64,000 bases of DNA from assembly GCF_003012775.1 (NCBI RefSeq), contig NZ_PXYG01000002.1:744001-808000 (forward strand). The letters run 5' to 3'. A program made the translations under genes and the position numbers. Every line of letters starts with the position of its first letter. Positions within the stretch are counted from its first letter, which is position 1. The stretch comes from Zobellella endophytica (GTDB lineage Bacteria; Pseudomonadota; Gammaproteobacteria; Enterobacterales; Aeromonadaceae). This document shows positions 27,447 through 37,450 of this stretch, one piece after another. The notes under the pieces were generated by a model, which did no database searches, was not told the DNA's origin, and was given only the letters and a program-made list of their open reading frames with translations.

Positions 27447-27945
27447 CATCGGCACCCTGCTGGCCCTCGGCCCGGGCCTGGCCGGCGCCAAAGAGTCCGA
27501 CTTCCGCCAGCCGGTCGCCATCAATGCGGGCCGCCAACTCGTGGAGCTGGCCGACAACAAGGTGACCTTCAGCGACAAGGTGGTGGTCAAGCAGGGCACC
27601 ATGGACGTGCGCGCCAGCGAGCTGGTGGTGATCCGCACCGAGCAGGGGCTGCAGTCGATGACCGCCCGCGGCGCGCCGGCCACCTACTACCAGGTGCTCG
27701 ACAACGGCCAGCCGGTGCGGGCCGAGGCCAGGGAGATCCACTACGACATCCAGGGCCGGACCATTACCCTGGTGCGGGACGCCAAGCTGCAGCAGAACGA
27801 CAACATCGTCACCGGCTATCGCATCCGCTACCACATCGATCGGCAGCAGATGGAGGCGGAAAGCCAGGGTGAACAGGACAGGGTCACCACCATTTTCCTG
27901 CCCGAACAGCTGCAGAACCTCGACAACCAGGAGCCACAGGACTGA
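27415..27945 (+). CDS. lptA: LptA, periplasmic LPS bridge protein
   Basis: Forms the beta-jellyroll bridge that carries LPS across the periplasm. 176 aa from ATG 27415, with GGTGGA about 8 nt upstream; the signal peptide ends near LAGA-K. OstA-type repeats follow (KVTFSDKVVVKQGTMDVRA..., IHYDIQGRTITLVRDAKLQQ pattern). It overlaps the lptC end by 32 nt. Confidence 0.94.
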   Translation: MKPGQLTSILSIGTLLALGPGLAGAKESDFRQPVAINAGRQLVELADNKVTFSDKVVVKQGTMDVRASELVVIRTEQGLQSMTARGAPATYYQVLDNGQPVRAEAREIHYDIQGRTITLVRDAKLQQNDNIVTGYRIRYHIDRQQMEAESQGEQDRVTTIFLPEQLQNLDNQEPQD

Positions 27946-27948
27946 TTC

Positions 27949-28674
27949 ATGGCGATACTGAAAGCCCGCGGGTTACAGAAGAGCTACAAGGGCCGCCAGG
28001 TGGTGGCCGACGTCAGCCTGACCGTCAACACTGGCCAGGTGGTGGGGCTGCTCGGCCCGAACGGCGCCGGCAAGACCACCTCCTTCTACATGATTGTCGG
28101 CCTGGTGCAACGGGATGCGGGCAGCATTACCATCGATGAGCAGGACATCAGCCACCAGCCCATGCACGTCCGGGCCCAGGCCGGCATCGGTTACCTGCCC
28201 CAGGAAGCCTCCATCTTCCGCCGGCTGAGCGTGGCCGACAACCTGATGGCGGTGCTCGAAACCCGCAAGGATCTGGACGCGGCCGGGCGTGATGAAAAAA
28301 TGGAACAGCTGCTGGAAGAGTTTAATATTACTCATATCCGCGACAGCCTCGGAATGAGCCTGTCCGGCGGCGAACGGCGCCGGGTCGAAATCGCCCGGGC
28401 CCTGGCCGCCGACCCGCGTTTCATCCTGCTGGACGAGCCCTTCGCCGGGGTCGATCCGATTTCTGTTATCGATATCAAGAAAATTATTTTACATTTACGT
28501 GACCGGGGATTGGGGGTATTGATCACCGACCACAATGTGCGCGAGACCCTGGATGTCTGTGAACGGGCCTATATCGTCAGCCACGGGCACCGCATCGCCG
28601 CCGGCACCCCGACGGAAATTCTGAATAACGAACAGGTCAAGAAAGTCTATCTTGGTGAACAATTCAGCCTCTGA
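27949..28674 (+). CDS. lptB: LptB, ATPase of the LPS export ABC transporter
   Basis: Cytoplasmic ATPase that drives LptFG to extract LPS. 241 aa: Walker A GPNGAGKT at residues 36-43, signature LSGGERRR near 140, Walker [14 protein letters not shown], and H-loop [10 protein letters not shown]. It follows lptA by 3 nt and precedes rpoN, the conserved arrangement. Confidence 0.98.
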   Translation: MAILKARGLQKSYKGRQVVADVSLTVNTGQVVGLLGPNGAGKTTSFYMIVGLVQRDAGSITIDEQDISHQPMHVRAQAGIGYLPQEASIFRRLSVADNLMAVLETRKDLDAAGRDEKMEQLLEEFNITHIRDSLGMSLSGGERRRVEIARALAADPRFILLDEPFAGVDPISVIDIKKIILHLRDRGLGVLITDHNVRETLDVCERAYIVSHGHRIAAGTPTEILNNEQVKKVYLGEQFSL

Positions 28675-28726
28675 GCAGGCCCCGTATGGCTAATATACGG
28701 TTGATATAGAAGGACTTTTTTAACAG

Positions 28727-30160
28727 ATGAAGCCAACTCTTCAGTTACGTCTGGGTCAGCAGCTGACCATGACGCCCCAGTTGCAACAGGCCATCCGCCT
28801 GCTGCAACTTTCCAGCCTGGAGCTGCAGCAGGAGATACAGCAGGCCCTGGAGAGCAATCCGCTGCTGGAACAGGAAGAGCCGGAAACCATCGATGTGGCC
28901 GAGCCCCGCCATGAAGAGCAAATGGCGGCGGATACCGCCATGGAGCAAAACCAGCTGTCCGACGAACTGCCCATGGACACCAGCTGGGACGAAGTCTACA
29001 CCGCCTCCTCCGCCACCGGCGGTGCCGTGCCGGATGGCGCCGACGACACCGTCTACCAGGGTGAAACCACCGAAACCCTGCAGGATTACCTGCTGTGGCA
29101 GATGCGGCTGACCCCCTTCAGCGACACCGACCAGGCCATCGCCACCACCATCATCGACGCCATCGATGACGCCGGCTACCTGACCATCGGCATCGAAGAT
29201 ATTCTCGAGGCCGTGGCCGGCGACGAGCTGGACATCGAGGCGGATGAAGTCGAGGCTGTACTCAAAAGAATCCAACATTTCGACCCCATCGGCGTGGCCG
29301 CCCGCAGCGTGCAGGAATGCCTGCGCATCCAGCTGGATCAGTTTCCCGCCGATACCCCCTGGCTGAACCAGGCCCGGGAAGTGATCGCCCAGCACATGGA
29401 CTTGCTCGGCAACCGGGACTACCGCACCCTGCAGCGCAAGGCCAAGCTGCGGGAAGAGGAGCTGCGGGAAGTGCTGGCGCTGATCCAGCAGCTCGAACCC
29501 CGGCCGGGGCACACGGTGATCCAGAGCAGTTCGGAATACGTGATCCCGGACGTGGTGGTCACTAAGCGCCAGGGACGCTGGGCCGCCGAGCTCAACCCCG
29601 AGGCGATGCCCAAGGTCAAGCTGAACCAGACCTACGCCGCCATGGCCCGCCAGGCCAGAAACAGCGAGGACGGCCAGTTTATCCGCAACCATCTGCAGGA
29701 TGCCAAGTGGTTCATCAAGAGCCTGGAAAGCCGAAATGAGACCCTGCTCAAGGTTGCCAATTGTATTGTTGAGCAACAACAGGCATTCTTTGAATATGGT
29801 GAAGAGGCGATGAAGCCCATGGTGCTGAACCATGTAGCCGAAGTGGTGGAAATGCACGAGTCCACCATCTCCCGGGTCACCACCCAGAAGTTCCTGCACA
29901 CCCCCCGGGGAGTGTTCGAGCTGAAGTATTTTTTCTCCAGCCACGTGGGAACCGACGACGGCGGTGAATGCTCTTCAACGGCAATTCGCGCCCTGATCAA
30001 GAAGCTGGTCGGGGCGGAAAACCCGGCCAAACCGCTGAGCGACAGCAAAATCGCCCAGCTGCTGGCCGAACAGGGGATACAGGTGGCCAGGCGTACCATC
30101 GCCAAGTACAGGGAGTCGCTGGCCATTCCCCCTTCCAATCAGCGTAAACGCCTGGTTTAA
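28727..30160 (+). CDS. rpoN: RpoN, sigma-54
   Basis: Alternative sigma factor that needs AAA+ activators and reads -24/-12 promoters. 477 aa. The N-terminal Gln/Leu-rich activator-binding region ([20 protein letters not shown]) is followed by an acidic region, the core-binding domain, an HTH region, and the C-terminal RpoN box [11 protein letters not shown] that contacts the -24 element. It follows lptB by about 50 nt; no own promoter is obvious. Confidence 0.98.
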   Translation: MKPTLQLRLGQQLTMTPQLQQAIRLLQLSSLELQQEIQQALESNPLLEQEEPETIDVAEPRHEEQMAADTAMEQNQLSDELPMDTSWDEVYTASSATGGAVPDGADDTVYQGETTETLQDYLLWQMRLTPFSDTDQAIATTIIDAIDDAGYLTIGIEDILEAVAGDELDIEADEVEAVLKRIQHFDPIGVAARSVQECLRIQLDQFPADTPWLNQAREVIAQHMDLLGNRDYRTLQRKAKLREEELREVLALIQQLEPRPGHTVIQSSSEYVIPDVVVTKRQGRWAAELNPEAMPKVKLNQTYAAMARQARNSEDGQFIRNHLQDAKWFIKSLESRNETLLKVANCIVEQQQAFFEYGEEAMKPMVLNHVAEVVEMHESTISRVTTQKFLHTPRGVFELKYFFSSHVGTDDGGECSSTAIRALIKKLVGAENPAKPLSDSKIAQLLAEQGIQVARRTIAKYRESLAIPPSNQRKRLV

Positions 30161-30184
30161 AGGCAGACCAAGAAGGAAGACGTT

Positions 30185-30472
30185 ATGCAAATAAACCTGA
30201 CTGGACACCATGTGGAAATCACCGACTCGTTGCGTGACTATGTGAACAGCAAATTTTCCAAGCTGGAGCGCCATTTCGATCATATCACCAATGCGCACGT
30301 CATCCTCAATGTGGAAAAACTGCAGCAGATCGCCGAGGCCAAGCTGAACGTCAGCGGGGGCGAGGTATTCGCCAACTCACAGCACGAAGACATGTACGCG
30401 GCCATCGACGGCTTGATCGACAAGCTGGATCGCCAGATCATCAAACACAAAGAGAAACTCAAGCAAAAATAA
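30185..30472 (+). CDS. hpf: HPF, ribosome hibernation-promoting factor (short form)
   Basis: Binds the 30S decoding channel and promotes 100S dimers in stationary phase. 95 aa, the short gammaproteobacterial form (MQINLTGHHVEITDSLRDYV). It lies 24 nt after rpoN with AAGGAAG upstream, in the usual rpoN-hpf-ptsN order. Confidence 0.96.
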   Translation: MQINLTGHHVEITDSLRDYVNSKFSKLERHFDHITNAHVILNVEKLQQIAEAKLNVSGGEVFANSQHEDMYAAIDGLIDKLDRQIIKHKEKLKQK

Positions 30473-30474
30473 TC

Positions 30475-30921
30475 ATGGAAGTCGCCGACATATTGAGCAG
30501 GGACTGCACCCGCAGTGCAGTTCCCTGCACGAGCAAGAAACGTGCCCTGGAAATCATCAGTGAACTGGCCGCTCAGCACCTGAACATCGGCAGCCAGCAA
30601 CTTTTCGACTGCCTGCTGGCCCGGGAAAAAATGGGCAGCACCGGCATCGGCAATGGTATCGCCATCCCCCATGGCCGTATCAGCGATGACAACAAGGCGA
30701 CTGCCGTATTACTCACCTTTGCCGAGCCGGTGGAGTTCGATGCCATCGACAATCAGCCGGTCGGCCTGGTGTTCGCGCTGCTGGTCCCCGAGCAGGAGTG
30801 CAAGCAGCACCTGAAGACCCTGTCGCTGATCGCCGAGAAACTGAGCAACAAGCAGGTGTGCAAACAGCTGCGCCAGGCCGGCAGCGACGACGAACTCTAT
30901 CACATAATGATTTCTGCCTGA
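30475..30921 (+). CDS. ptsN: PtsN, EIIA-Ntr of the nitrogen PTS
   Basis: Phosphoacceptor of the regulatory PTS-Ntr branch, linked to K+ transport and nitrogen/carbon signalling. 148 aa. The phosphorylated His is His66 in GIAIPHGR. It begins 2 nt after hpf. Confidence 0.97.
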   Translation: MEVADILSRDCTRSAVPCTSKKRALEIISELAAQHLNIGSQQLFDCLLAREKMGSTGIGNGIAIPHGRISDDNKATAVLLTFAEPVEFDAIDNQPVGLVFALLVPEQECKQHLKTLSLIAEKLSNKQVCKQLRQAGSDDELYHIMISA

Positions 30922-30931
30922 GGACGCCCGG

Positions 30932-31798
30932 ATGCAACTGGTTATCGTCAGTGGCCGTTCCGGTTCGGGGAAAACAGTCGCGCTACGGGTGCTCGAAGAT
31001 CTGGGCCACTACTGCGTTGATAACCTGCCGGTGGAACTGCTGCCGGATCTGGTGCGCATGCGCCGACACAAGCCCGGTGAGGTAGCCGTCAGCATCGATG
31101 TGCGCAACCTGCCGGACAGCAGCGACAAACTGGAAGCCTGCCTGGCCGAAGTCCGCGCCATGGCCGGGGTCAATCTGTCGAGCATCTTTATCGATGCGGA
31201 CAACGCGGTGCTGATCCGCCGCTTCGGTGATACTCGCCGGCTGCATCCCCTGTCCCGCCACAGCCTGACCCTGGACGAAGCCATCCGCGAGGAGACCCAC
31301 CTGCTGGCGCCACTGTCCTCGGATGCGGATCTACGCATCGATACCTCCAGCCTCAGCATCCACGATCTGAGCGAGATCATCCGCGAGCGCATCCTCGGCA
31401 AGAAAGAGCGGGAGCTCAACTGGGTGTTCGAGTCCTTCGGCTACAAATACGGGGTGTCCAAGGACGCAGACTTCGTGTTCGATGCCCGCTTCCTGCCCAA
31501 TCCCCACTGGATTGCCGAGCTGCGCCCCTTTACCGGCAGGGACGAGCCGGTCGCCGACTACCTGGCCGGCCAGCCGGAGGTGATGAAATACCTGTGGCAG
31601 ATAGAAAACCTGCTGATCACCTGGATGCCCCACCTGGAACGCAACAACCGCAGCTATGTCACCGTCGCCATCGGCTGCACCGGCGGCCAGCACAGATCGG
31701 TGTTCATCGCCGAGCAGCTGGCGCGGGTGTTCCGGCAGATGGGCAAGAGCGTGCAACTTCGCCACCGTACACTGGAAAAACGCAATGCCGAAAATTGA
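30932..31798 (+). CDS. rapZ: RapZ, RNase adaptor for GlmZ/GlmY sRNA control
   Basis: Adaptor that targets the sRNA GlmZ to RNase E and so tunes GlmS and cell-wall amino-sugar supply. 288 aa. Walker A GRSGSGKT is at residues 8-15, with a later [11 protein letters not shown] motif and a basic C-terminus ([10 protein letters not shown]) that in E. coli helps bind RNA. The end overlaps npr by 14 nt. Confidence 0.96.
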   Translation: MQLVIVSGRSGSGKTVALRVLEDLGHYCVDNLPVELLPDLVRMRRHKPGEVAVSIDVRNLPDSSDKLEACLAEVRAMAGVNLSSIFIDADNAVLIRRFGDTRRLHPLSRHSLTLDEAIREETHLLAPLSSDADLRIDTSSLSIHDLSEIIRERILGKKERELNWVFESFGYKYGVSKDADFVFDARFLPNPHWIAELRPFTGRDEPVADYLAGQPEVMKYLWQIENLLITWMPHLERNNRSYVTVAIGCTGGQHRSVFIAEQLARVFRQMGKSVQLRHRTLEKRNAEN

Positions 31799-32060
31799 AC
31801 GGGATCTGGAGATCGTCAACAAGCTGGGACTGCACGCCCGGGCCGCCATTCAACTGGTCCAGTTAACGCAACAATTCGATGCTATCGTCACCGTCTGCAA
31901 CCAGGAAAAACAGGCCCCGGCCAACAGCGTGATGGGCCTGCTGATGCTGGAAACGGCCCAGGGCCACGCCATTCGCGTGGTCGCCGAAGGGCCCGATGCC
32001 GAGGCGGCGATGGAGGCCGTGGCCAGGCTGGTGGCCGACCGCTTCAACGAGTCGGAATAG
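31785..32060 (+). CDS. npr: NPr, HPr-like phosphocarrier of the nitrogen PTS
   Basis: Carries phosphate from EI-Ntr to PtsN. 91 aa from ATG 31785 ([15 protein letters not shown]). The active His17 is in GLHARAA and the regulatory-Ser region is [12 protein letters not shown]. Being encoded inside the end of rapZ places it in the rpoN-hpf-ptsN-rapZ-npr operon. Confidence 0.96.
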   Translation: MPKIERDLEIVNKLGLHARAAIQLVQLTQQFDAIVTVCNQEKQAPANSVMGLLMLETAQGHAIRVVAEGPDAEAAMEAVARLVADRFNESE

Positions 32061-32103
32061 TTCCTCCCCCTTTACCCGTCCCGTTCACTGGTCTGGAGCC
32101 AGG

Positions 32104-33465
32104 ATGACAGAGCCATTAGAACAACCCAGAACGCCGGATCACCTGGAAACCATCACCCGGGCGCTGAACAGCGGCATGTTCGTGCACGTCAGGCGCATGT
32201 TGCAGCAGATGCGCCCCGGCGATGTCGCCTGGCTGCTCGAGTCCTCCCCCTCGCCCAGCCGCAAGGTGCTGTGGCAGCTGATCGATCCGGACGATTACGG
32301 CGAGATCCTCGAAGAGCTGTCGGAGGAAGTGCGGGATGGCATCATCCGGCTGATGGATCCGGAAAAGCTGGCGATTGCCCTGGAAGACATGGAGTCGGAC
32401 GACCTGGCCTACGTACTGCGGGATCTGCCCGAGCAGCTGTTCAACCAGGTGCTGACCCAGATGGACGAGCAGGACCGGCAGCGGGCCGAGCAGGCGCTGT
32501 CCTACCCGGAAGATACCGCCGGCTCGCTGATGAACACCGAGTTCATCAGCCTGAGGCCCGACGTCACCATCGACGTGGTGCTGCGCTACCTGCGCCGCCA
32601 CAGCGAATTGCCGGAAGGCACCGATACCCTCTACGTGGTCGACCAGCATAACCGGCTGCTGGGGGACATCTCGCTGGCCAGCCTGGTAGTACAGTCCCCC
32701 ACCACCACAGTGGTGGAAGCGATGGACACCAATGTGGAAGCCATTCCGCTGACCATGAGCGAAACCGAGGTGGCCAATCTGTTCGAGCGCCACGACTGGC
32801 TGTCGGCGCCGGTGGTGGATGACGACAATCAGTTGCTGGGGCGGATCACCATCGACGACGTGGTCGACATCATCCGGGAGGAAGGCGAGCATTCCATGAT
32901 GGGCATGGCCAAGATGGACGACGACGAGGACACCTTCGCGCCGGTGCTGACCAGCGCCCGGCGCCGCTCGGTCTGGCTCACCGTCAACCTGGGCACTGCC
33001 CTGCTGGCCGCCAGCGTGTCCAACATGTTCGAGGAAACCCTGGCCCAACTGGCGACCCTGGCCATCCTGATGACCATAGTGCCATCCATGGGCGGCATCG
33101 CCGGCAACCAGACCCTGGCACTGGTGATCCGCGGCATGGCGGTGGGCCATATCGGCGACAGCAACGCCCGCTGGCTGCTGGCCAAGGAAGCCATGGTCGG
33201 CCTGCTCAACGGCCTGCTGTGGGCGCTGATGATCGCCGTGGTGGTCAGTTTCTGGAAGGGCAGTTGGCAGATCGGGCTGGTGATCGCCGCCGCCATGTTC
33301 ATCAACCTGTCGGTGGCGGGCATGGCCGGCGCCATGATCCCGCTGGCCATGCGCAAGCTCAACATCGATCCGGCGCTGGCCGGCTCCATGGCGCTGACCA
33401 CCATCACCGACATCGTCGGCCTGCTGTCGTTTCTGGGATTGTCGACGCTGATCCTGCTGAACTAA
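32104..33465 (+). CDS. mgtE: MgtE, magnesium channel/transporter
   Basis: Mg2+-gated channel. 453 aa from ATG 32104, with GGAG 6-7 nt upstream. Cytoplasmic N domain (about residues 20-130), two CBS domains (about 130-260, with the regulated Mg2+ sites), and five membrane helices in the C-terminal third, including the conserved [12 protein letters not shown] pore segment. It is followed at once (1 nt after the stop) by the heptanucleotide array. Confidence 0.95.
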   Translation: MTEPLEQPRTPDHLETITRALNSGMFVHVRRMLQQMRPGDVAWLLESSPSPSRKVLWQLIDPDDYGEILEELSEEVRDGIIRLMDPEKLAIALEDMESDDLAYVLRDLPEQLFNQVLTQMDEQDRQRAEQALSYPEDTAGSLMNTEFISLRPDVTIDVVLRYLRRHSELPEGTDTLYVVDQHNRLLGDISLASLVVQSPTTTVVEAMDTNVEAIPLTMSETEVANLFERHDWLSAPVVDDDNQLLGRITIDDVVDIIREEGEHSMMGMAKMDDDEDTFAPVLTSARRRSVWLTVNLGTALLAASVSNMFEETLAQLATLAILMTIVPSMGGIAGNQTLALVIRGMAVGHIGDSNARWLLAKEAMVGLLNGLLWALMIAVVVSFWKGSWQIGLVIAAAMFINLSVAGMAGAMIPLAMRKLNIDPALAGSMALTTITDIVGLLSFLGLSTLILLN

Positions 33466-33560
33466 CTGGGGACTGGGGACTGGGGACTGGGGACTGGGGA
33501 CTGGGGACTGGGGACTGGGGACTGGGGACTGGGGACTGGGGACTGGGGACTGGGGACTGG
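33466..33560 (+). repeat. Tandem array of CTGGGGA, 13.6 copies
   Basis: Perfect 7-bp unit CTGGGGA repeated 13 times plus CTGG, starting on the base after the mgtE stop. The plus strand has 13 runs of GGGG with 3-nt loops, a textbook G-quadruplex pattern. No base differs between copies, so it is young or actively homogenised. Confidence 0.98.
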
Positions 33561-33603
33561 CAGGATTTGATAAAAATAGTCGAAGTCAACTACTTACCTA
33601 TAA

Positions 33604-33680
33604 AATCCCTAATCCCTAATCCCTAATCCCTAATCCCTAATCCCTAATCCCTAATCCCTAATCCCTAATCCCTAATCCCT
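33604..33680 (+). repeat. Tandem array of AATCCCT, 11 copies
   Basis: Eleven perfect copies, beginning 43 nt after the first array and ending 6 nt before the pmbA stop codon. On the minus strand the unit is AGGGATT, i.e. GGG runs with 4-nt loops, again G-quadruplex-capable and resembling telomeric repeats. The intervening 43 nt (33561-33603) is AT-rich and non-repetitive. Confidence 0.98.
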
Positions 33681-33686
33681 GCTTTT

Positions 33687-35027
33687 TTACTGCCCCGCAA
33701 TCTTCATCTGCTCGATCAGCACGGAGCCGGTCTGCAGGCTGGAGCGGGTCTCCACGTCGGTACCGATGGCGCGGATCCCGGCAAACATCTCCTTCAGGTT
33801 GCCGGCGATGGTGATCTCCTCCACCGGATAGGCGATTTCGCCGTTTTCCACCCAGAAGCCGGCGGCGCCGCGAGAATAGTCGCCGGTGACAATGTTCACC
33901 CCCTGGCCCATCATCTCGGTTACCAGCAGGCCGGTGCCCATCATCTGCAGCAGTTGCTCCAGGCTCTGGCCACTGCTGGCAATGCGCCAGTTGTGGATGC
34001 CGCCGGCATGGCCGGTCAGCCGCATGCCCAGCTTGCGTGCCGAGTAGCTGGTCAGCAGGTAGCTCCGGAGTTCGCCGTCCTCGATGATGTGCCGCTCGTG
34101 GGTGCGTACCCCTTCGTTGTCGAAGGGCGCGCTGGCCAGTCCCTTGTCCAGGTGCGGCTGTTCGTGAATGTCGAGCCAGTCGGGGAAAATCCGCTGGCCC
34201 AGGGCGTCGAGCAGGAACGACGATTTTCGGTAGAGGTTGCCGCCGCTGATCGCCATCACCAGATGCCCGAACAGGCCCGAGGCCACATCCGGATGAAACA
34301 GCACCGGTGCCCGGGTGGTGCCGATCTTGCGCCCGCCGAGTCGGCCCAGGGTGCGCGTCACCGCCTCATCGGCCACCTGCTCAGGGGTCCAGAGATCGTC
34401 GAAGCTGCGCGCCGAGGTATAGCCGTATTCCCGCTGCATGTCGCCGTCCTGTTCGCCGATCAGCATGCAGCTCAGGCCGAAACGGGAGCCCGCATAGCTC
34501 TTGATAAAGCCGTGGCTGTTGCCGTAGACCTTGATGCCGACATTGCTGGAAAAGCTGGCCCCGTCCGACTGCTTGATCCGCGGATCCCGGCCCAAAGCCT
34601 GTTGCTCACAACGCAGCGCCAGCTCGATGCCGTCCGCCGGCGTCAGATCACGGGGAAAGCACAGTTCCAGCTCCGGCGCATCCCAGGCCAGCTCGGCGGC
34701 GTCGGCGATGCCGGCGCAGGGATCCGCCGTGGTATAACGGGAAATATCCAGGGCAGCCGCCACGGTACGGGCGATGGCATCGGGCCGCAGATCCGAGGTG
34801 GACGCCGAGCCCTTGCGACCGTCCCGGTACACGGCAATCCCCAGGGCGCCGTCCTTGTTGAACTCGATGTTTTCCAGCTCGCCGTTGCGGGTATTGACCG
34901 ACAGGCCGGTCTGCTTGCTGATGGAGACTTCCGCCGCCTCGGCGCCCAGCCGGCGGGCACTTTCCAAGGCTTGCTCTACCGCCAGTTCAAGCTGGCGCTG
35001 TTCAGTTTGAATGTCTGCAGGGGTCAT
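33687..35027 (-). CDS. pmbA: PmbA/TldE, subunit of the TldD/TldE protease
   Basis: Partner of TldD in a heterodimeric metalloprotease that trims unfolded peptides (microcin B17 leader and CcdA are known substrates). TldE itself lacks the metal site. 446 aa from ATG 35027 ([21 protein letters not shown]), which aligns with the family start; ATG 35060 has a better SD (AGGGG) and would add 11 residues. Conserved stretches include KGLASTPFD-like [13 protein letters not shown] and [15 protein letters not shown]. It converges on mgtE. Confidence 0.93.
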   Translation of the reverse strand: MTPADIQTEQRQLELAVEQALESARRLGAEAAEVSISKQTGLSVNTRNGELENIEFNKDGALGIAVYRDGRKGSASTSDLRPDAIARTVAAALDISRYTTADPCAGIADAAELAWDAPELELCFPRDLTPADGIELALRCEQQALGRDPRIKQSDGASFSSNVGIKVYGNSHGFIKSYAGSRFGLSCMLIGEQDGDMQREYGYTSARSFDDLWTPEQVADEAVTRTLGRLGGRKIGTTRAPVLFHPDVASGLFGHLVMAISGGNLYRKSSFLLDALGQRIFPDWLDIHEQPHLDKGLASAPFDNEGVRTHERHIIEDGELRSYLLTSYSARKLGMRLTGHAGGIHNWRIASSGQSLEQLLQMMGTGLLVTEMMGQGVNIVTGDYSRGAAGFWVENGEIAYPVEEITIAGNLKEMFAGIRAIGTDVETRSSLQTGSVLIEQMKIAGQ

Positions 35028-35089
35028 AATGATATCGCTGGCTCTGTTTGGAGTTAGCATAACAGACCCCTGCGTCCCTTGGGAGAAGC

Positions 35090-35098
35090 TGGTAATAT
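35090..35098 (+). promoter_or_regulatory. Extended -10 candidate for darP
   Basis: TGG-TAATAT, an extended -10 (TGn) arrangement 33 nt before the darP ATG. No convincing -35 is seen, which extended -10 promoters tolerate. Confidence 0.4.
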
Positions 35099-35130
35099 AT
35101 ATGCAAAATCTTTGTTGAGACGGAAAAACC

Positions 35131-35652
35131 ATGCGCCACCAAGATGAGCACCCCGACCACGATGACGACATCGAATGGGTCAGCAAGAGCGAGATGAAAC
35201 GGGAAAGCCAGGCCCTTCAAGAGCTTGGCGAGTCCCTCGTCAGGCTCAAACCCAGCGAACTGGCCAAGGTGCCGCTGGATGAAGAATTGAAGGATGCCAT
35301 CGCCCTGGCGCACCGGCTCAGTAACAAGCGGGAAGCCCTGCGCCGGCACCTGCAGTTTATCGGCAAGCTGATGCGCAACCGGGATGTCTCCGCCATCCAG
35401 CAGGCGCTGGCCGCCTTCGATCACAAGAACGCCGTGACCAACGCCCACTTCCACAAGCTGGAGCAGTGGCGCGACCGGCTGATCCGGGAAGGCGACAAGG
35501 GGGTGGATGCCCTGCTGGCGGAACACCGGGATCTGGATCGGCAAAAGCTGCGGCAACTGGCCCGCCAGGGGCGCAAGGAGCTGGCCGCCAACCTGCCGCC
35601 CAAGGCGTTCCGGGAGCTGTTCCAGTACCTGAAGCAACATCTGGAACCCTGA
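35131..35652 (+). CDS. darP: DarP (YjgA), 50S assembly factor
   Basis: Ribosome-associated protein that binds late 50S precursors. 173 aa. Acidic N-terminus, then the DUF615 pattern [19 protein letters not shown] and [12 protein letters not shown]. It is divergent from pmbA, a common neighbourhood in gammaproteobacteria. Confidence 0.95.
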   Translation: MRHQDEHPDHDDDIEWVSKSEMKRESQALQELGESLVRLKPSELAKVPLDEELKDAIALAHRLSNKREALRRHLQFIGKLMRNRDVSAIQQALAAFDHKNAVTNAHFHKLEQWRDRLIREGDKGVDALLAEHRDLDRQKLRQLARQGRKELAANLPPKAFRELFQYLKQHLEP

Positions 35653-35658
35653 ACAGCA

Positions 35659-35685
35659 CAACGGGAGCCTCGGCTCCCGTTGTTG
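35659..35685 (+). terminator. Terminator of darP
   Basis: Stem CAACGGGAGCC / GGCTCCCGTTG with a 2-nt loop, 6 nt after the darP stop, followed by TTGTCT. Confidence 0.75.
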
Positions 35686-35707
35686 TCTATGGGGCAAACC
35701 CCGGCAT

Positions 35708-35896
35708 TTAGAAACACATGTCCGCCGGCTTTTTACCCATTTTTTTCTGAATGGCGCATTCGCGGTTGTCCGCGCCGTCGCCTTGAGCCATTTCCTGCAC
35801 CACGGGCTGCTGCATATTCAGCACTGTTCCGGCTTGCACCGGCATCAACATCAACCCTAGGACAGAGGCAAAGGCTATCGATAGCAAAGTTTTCAT
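35708..35896 (-). CDS. Small secreted protein, function unknown
   Basis: 62 aa. I do not recognise a family. It starts at ATG 35896 with GGAGG 8 nt upstream, so translation is likely. A Sec signal peptide (MKTLLSIAFASVLGLMLMPVQA) leaves a mature protein of about 40 residues. That part is charged, with two Cys (one near RECAIQ, one in the last residues DMCF) that could form a disulfide, and the basic patch KKMGKKP. It lies between darP and tldD with its own about 110-nt upstream region. Confidence 0.7.
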   Translation of the reverse strand: MKTLLSIAFASVLGLMLMPVQAGTVLNMQQPVVQEMAQGDGADNRECAIQKKMGKKPADMCF

Positions 35897-36004
35897 TTTG
35901 ATTGCCTCCAGTTATTGCCGCAACTGCGACAACACTGATTAGACCTTGCCCCGTCTCCGGATCGCACAGAAAAAGGCTTTTTACTATATCTTGATAATCA
36001 GTCT

Positions 36005-37450
36005 CTACTGAGTACCACCTACCGTCATCCGATCCAGCTTGAGGGTCGGCTGGCCCACCCCCACCGGTACGCTCTGACCGTCCTTGCCGCACACCCCGAC
36101 CCCGGTATCCAGCGCCAGATCGTTGCCCACCATGGACACCTGGCTCATGGCCTCGGGACCATTGCCGATCAGGGTCGCCCCCTTGAGCGGCGCGGTCAGC
36201 TTGCCGTCCTCGATAAGATAGGCCTCGGAGGCCGAAAACACGAAACGGCCCGAGGTAATGTCCACCTGGCCACCGCCGAAGTTGGGCGCATAGATGCCCC
36301 GCTTCACACTGCGGATGATCTCTTCCGGCGGCGTCTGCCCCGGCAACATATAGGTATTGGTCATGCGTGGCATCGGCAGGTGGGCGTAGGACTCGCGCCG
36401 GCCATTGCCGGTGGGCGCCATCTTCATCAGCCGGGCGTTGAGCTTGTCCTGCATGTAGCCCTTGAGGATGCCGTTTTCGATCAGCACGTTGTAGCCGCTG
36501 GCGGTGCCCTCGTCGTCGATGGTCAGCGAGCCGCGGCGGTTGGCCAGGGTGCCGTCATCCACTATGGTGCACAGGCCGGAGGCCACCTTTTCACCGATGC
36601 GGCCGGAGTAGGCGGAAGAGCCCTTGCGGTTGAAGTCCCCTTCCAGGCCATGTCCCACCGCCTCGTGCAGCAGCACGCCCGGCCAGCCGGCGCCCAGCAC
36701 CACCGGCATGGTGCCCGCCGGGGCGTCCACCGCCTCCAGGTTGACCAGGGCCTGGCGCACCGCCTCTTTCACGTAACCCATGGCCCTCGGCTGGCCGCCC
36801 ACCTCCTCCAGGAAATGGTCGTAGCCGACCCGGCCGCCGCCGCCACTGCCACCCCGCTCCCGCCGGCCGTTGCGTTCGGCCAGCACCGAGCAGTTCAGCC
36901 GCACCAGCGGGCGCAGATCCGTGGCCAGGGTGCCGTCGGTGGCCAGCACCAGTATCTCTTCGTACACCCCGGAAATGGAGGCGATCACCTGGGTGACCGC
37001 CGGATCCAGGCTGCGGGCGAAGGCGTCCATCTGCTGCAGCAGGGCGATCTTCTGTTCCCGACTCAGGCTGTCGAGCGGGTTCAATCCCGCATAACGGGCC
37101 GCCACCGACTGCTCCCGGCCGACCTGAAAACGCCCCTCGCCGCCCCGCTCGGCGATGCCACGGGCGGCACTCACCGCCTGATCGAGGGCCGCCGCGGTCA
37201 GCTCGTCGGAGTAGGCGAAACCGGTCTTCTCGCCGCTCACCGCCCGCACCCCGACGCCCTGCTCGATGTTGTAGCTACCGTCCTTGACGATGCCGTCTTC
37301 CAGCACCCAGGACTCGTGCACGCTGTTCTGGAAATACAGGTCGGCAAAGTCGATTTGATGGCGGCAAAGCCGCGCCAGCTGGGCATCCAGCAGCGCCATG
37401 TCCAGTTCGTTGGGGGCCAGCAGGCTGCGGTTAATCTGTTCAATGCTCAT
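36005..37450 (-). CDS. tldD: TldD, catalytic subunit of the TldD/TldE protease
   Basis: Metalloprotease subunit that works with PmbA/TldE. 481 aa from ATG 37450 ([11 protein letters not shown]); the upstream reading is not conserved. The zinc motif is H262-E-A-V-G-H266, followed by the [10 protein letters not shown] block and a distal Cys in [10 protein letters not shown] near the C-terminus. The start overlaps the preceding amidase stop as ATGA. pmbA lies only about 1 kb away, downstream across darP. Confidence 0.96.
   Translation of the reverse strand: MSIEQINRSLLAPNELDMALLDAQLARLCRHQIDFADLYFQNSVHESWVLEDGIVKDGSYNIEQGVGVRAVSGEKTGFAYSDELTAAALDQAVSAARGIAERGGEGRFQVGREQSVAARYAGLNPLDSLSREQKIALLQQMDAFARSLDPAVTQVIASISGVYEEILVLATDGTLATDLRPLVRLNCSVLAERNGRRERGGSGGGGRVGYDHFLEEVGGQPRAMGYVKEAVRQALVNLEAVDAPAGTMPVVLGAGWPGVLLHEAVGHGLEGDFNRKGSSAYSGRIGEKVASGLCTIVDDGTLANRRGSLTIDDEGTASGYNVLIENGILKGYMQDKLNARLMKMAPTGNGRRESYAHLPMPRMTNTYMLPGQTPPEEIIRSVKRGIYAPNFGGGQVDITSGRFVFSASEAYLIEDGKLTAPLKGATLIGNGPEAMSQVSMVGNDLALDTGVGVCGKDGQSVPVGVGQPTLKLDRMTVGGTQ

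Noticed and set aside
33219-33626. Open frame whose product would contain repeated GDWGLGT (and SPQSPVP on the other strand) across the first heptamer array
   Set aside because: A 7-bp repeat is open in every frame unless a stop falls in the unit; it starts inside mgtE out of frame and has no SD. I treat the array as non-coding.
33466-33680. CRISPR-like array
   Set aside because: The units are 7 bp with no spacers, and no cas genes are present.
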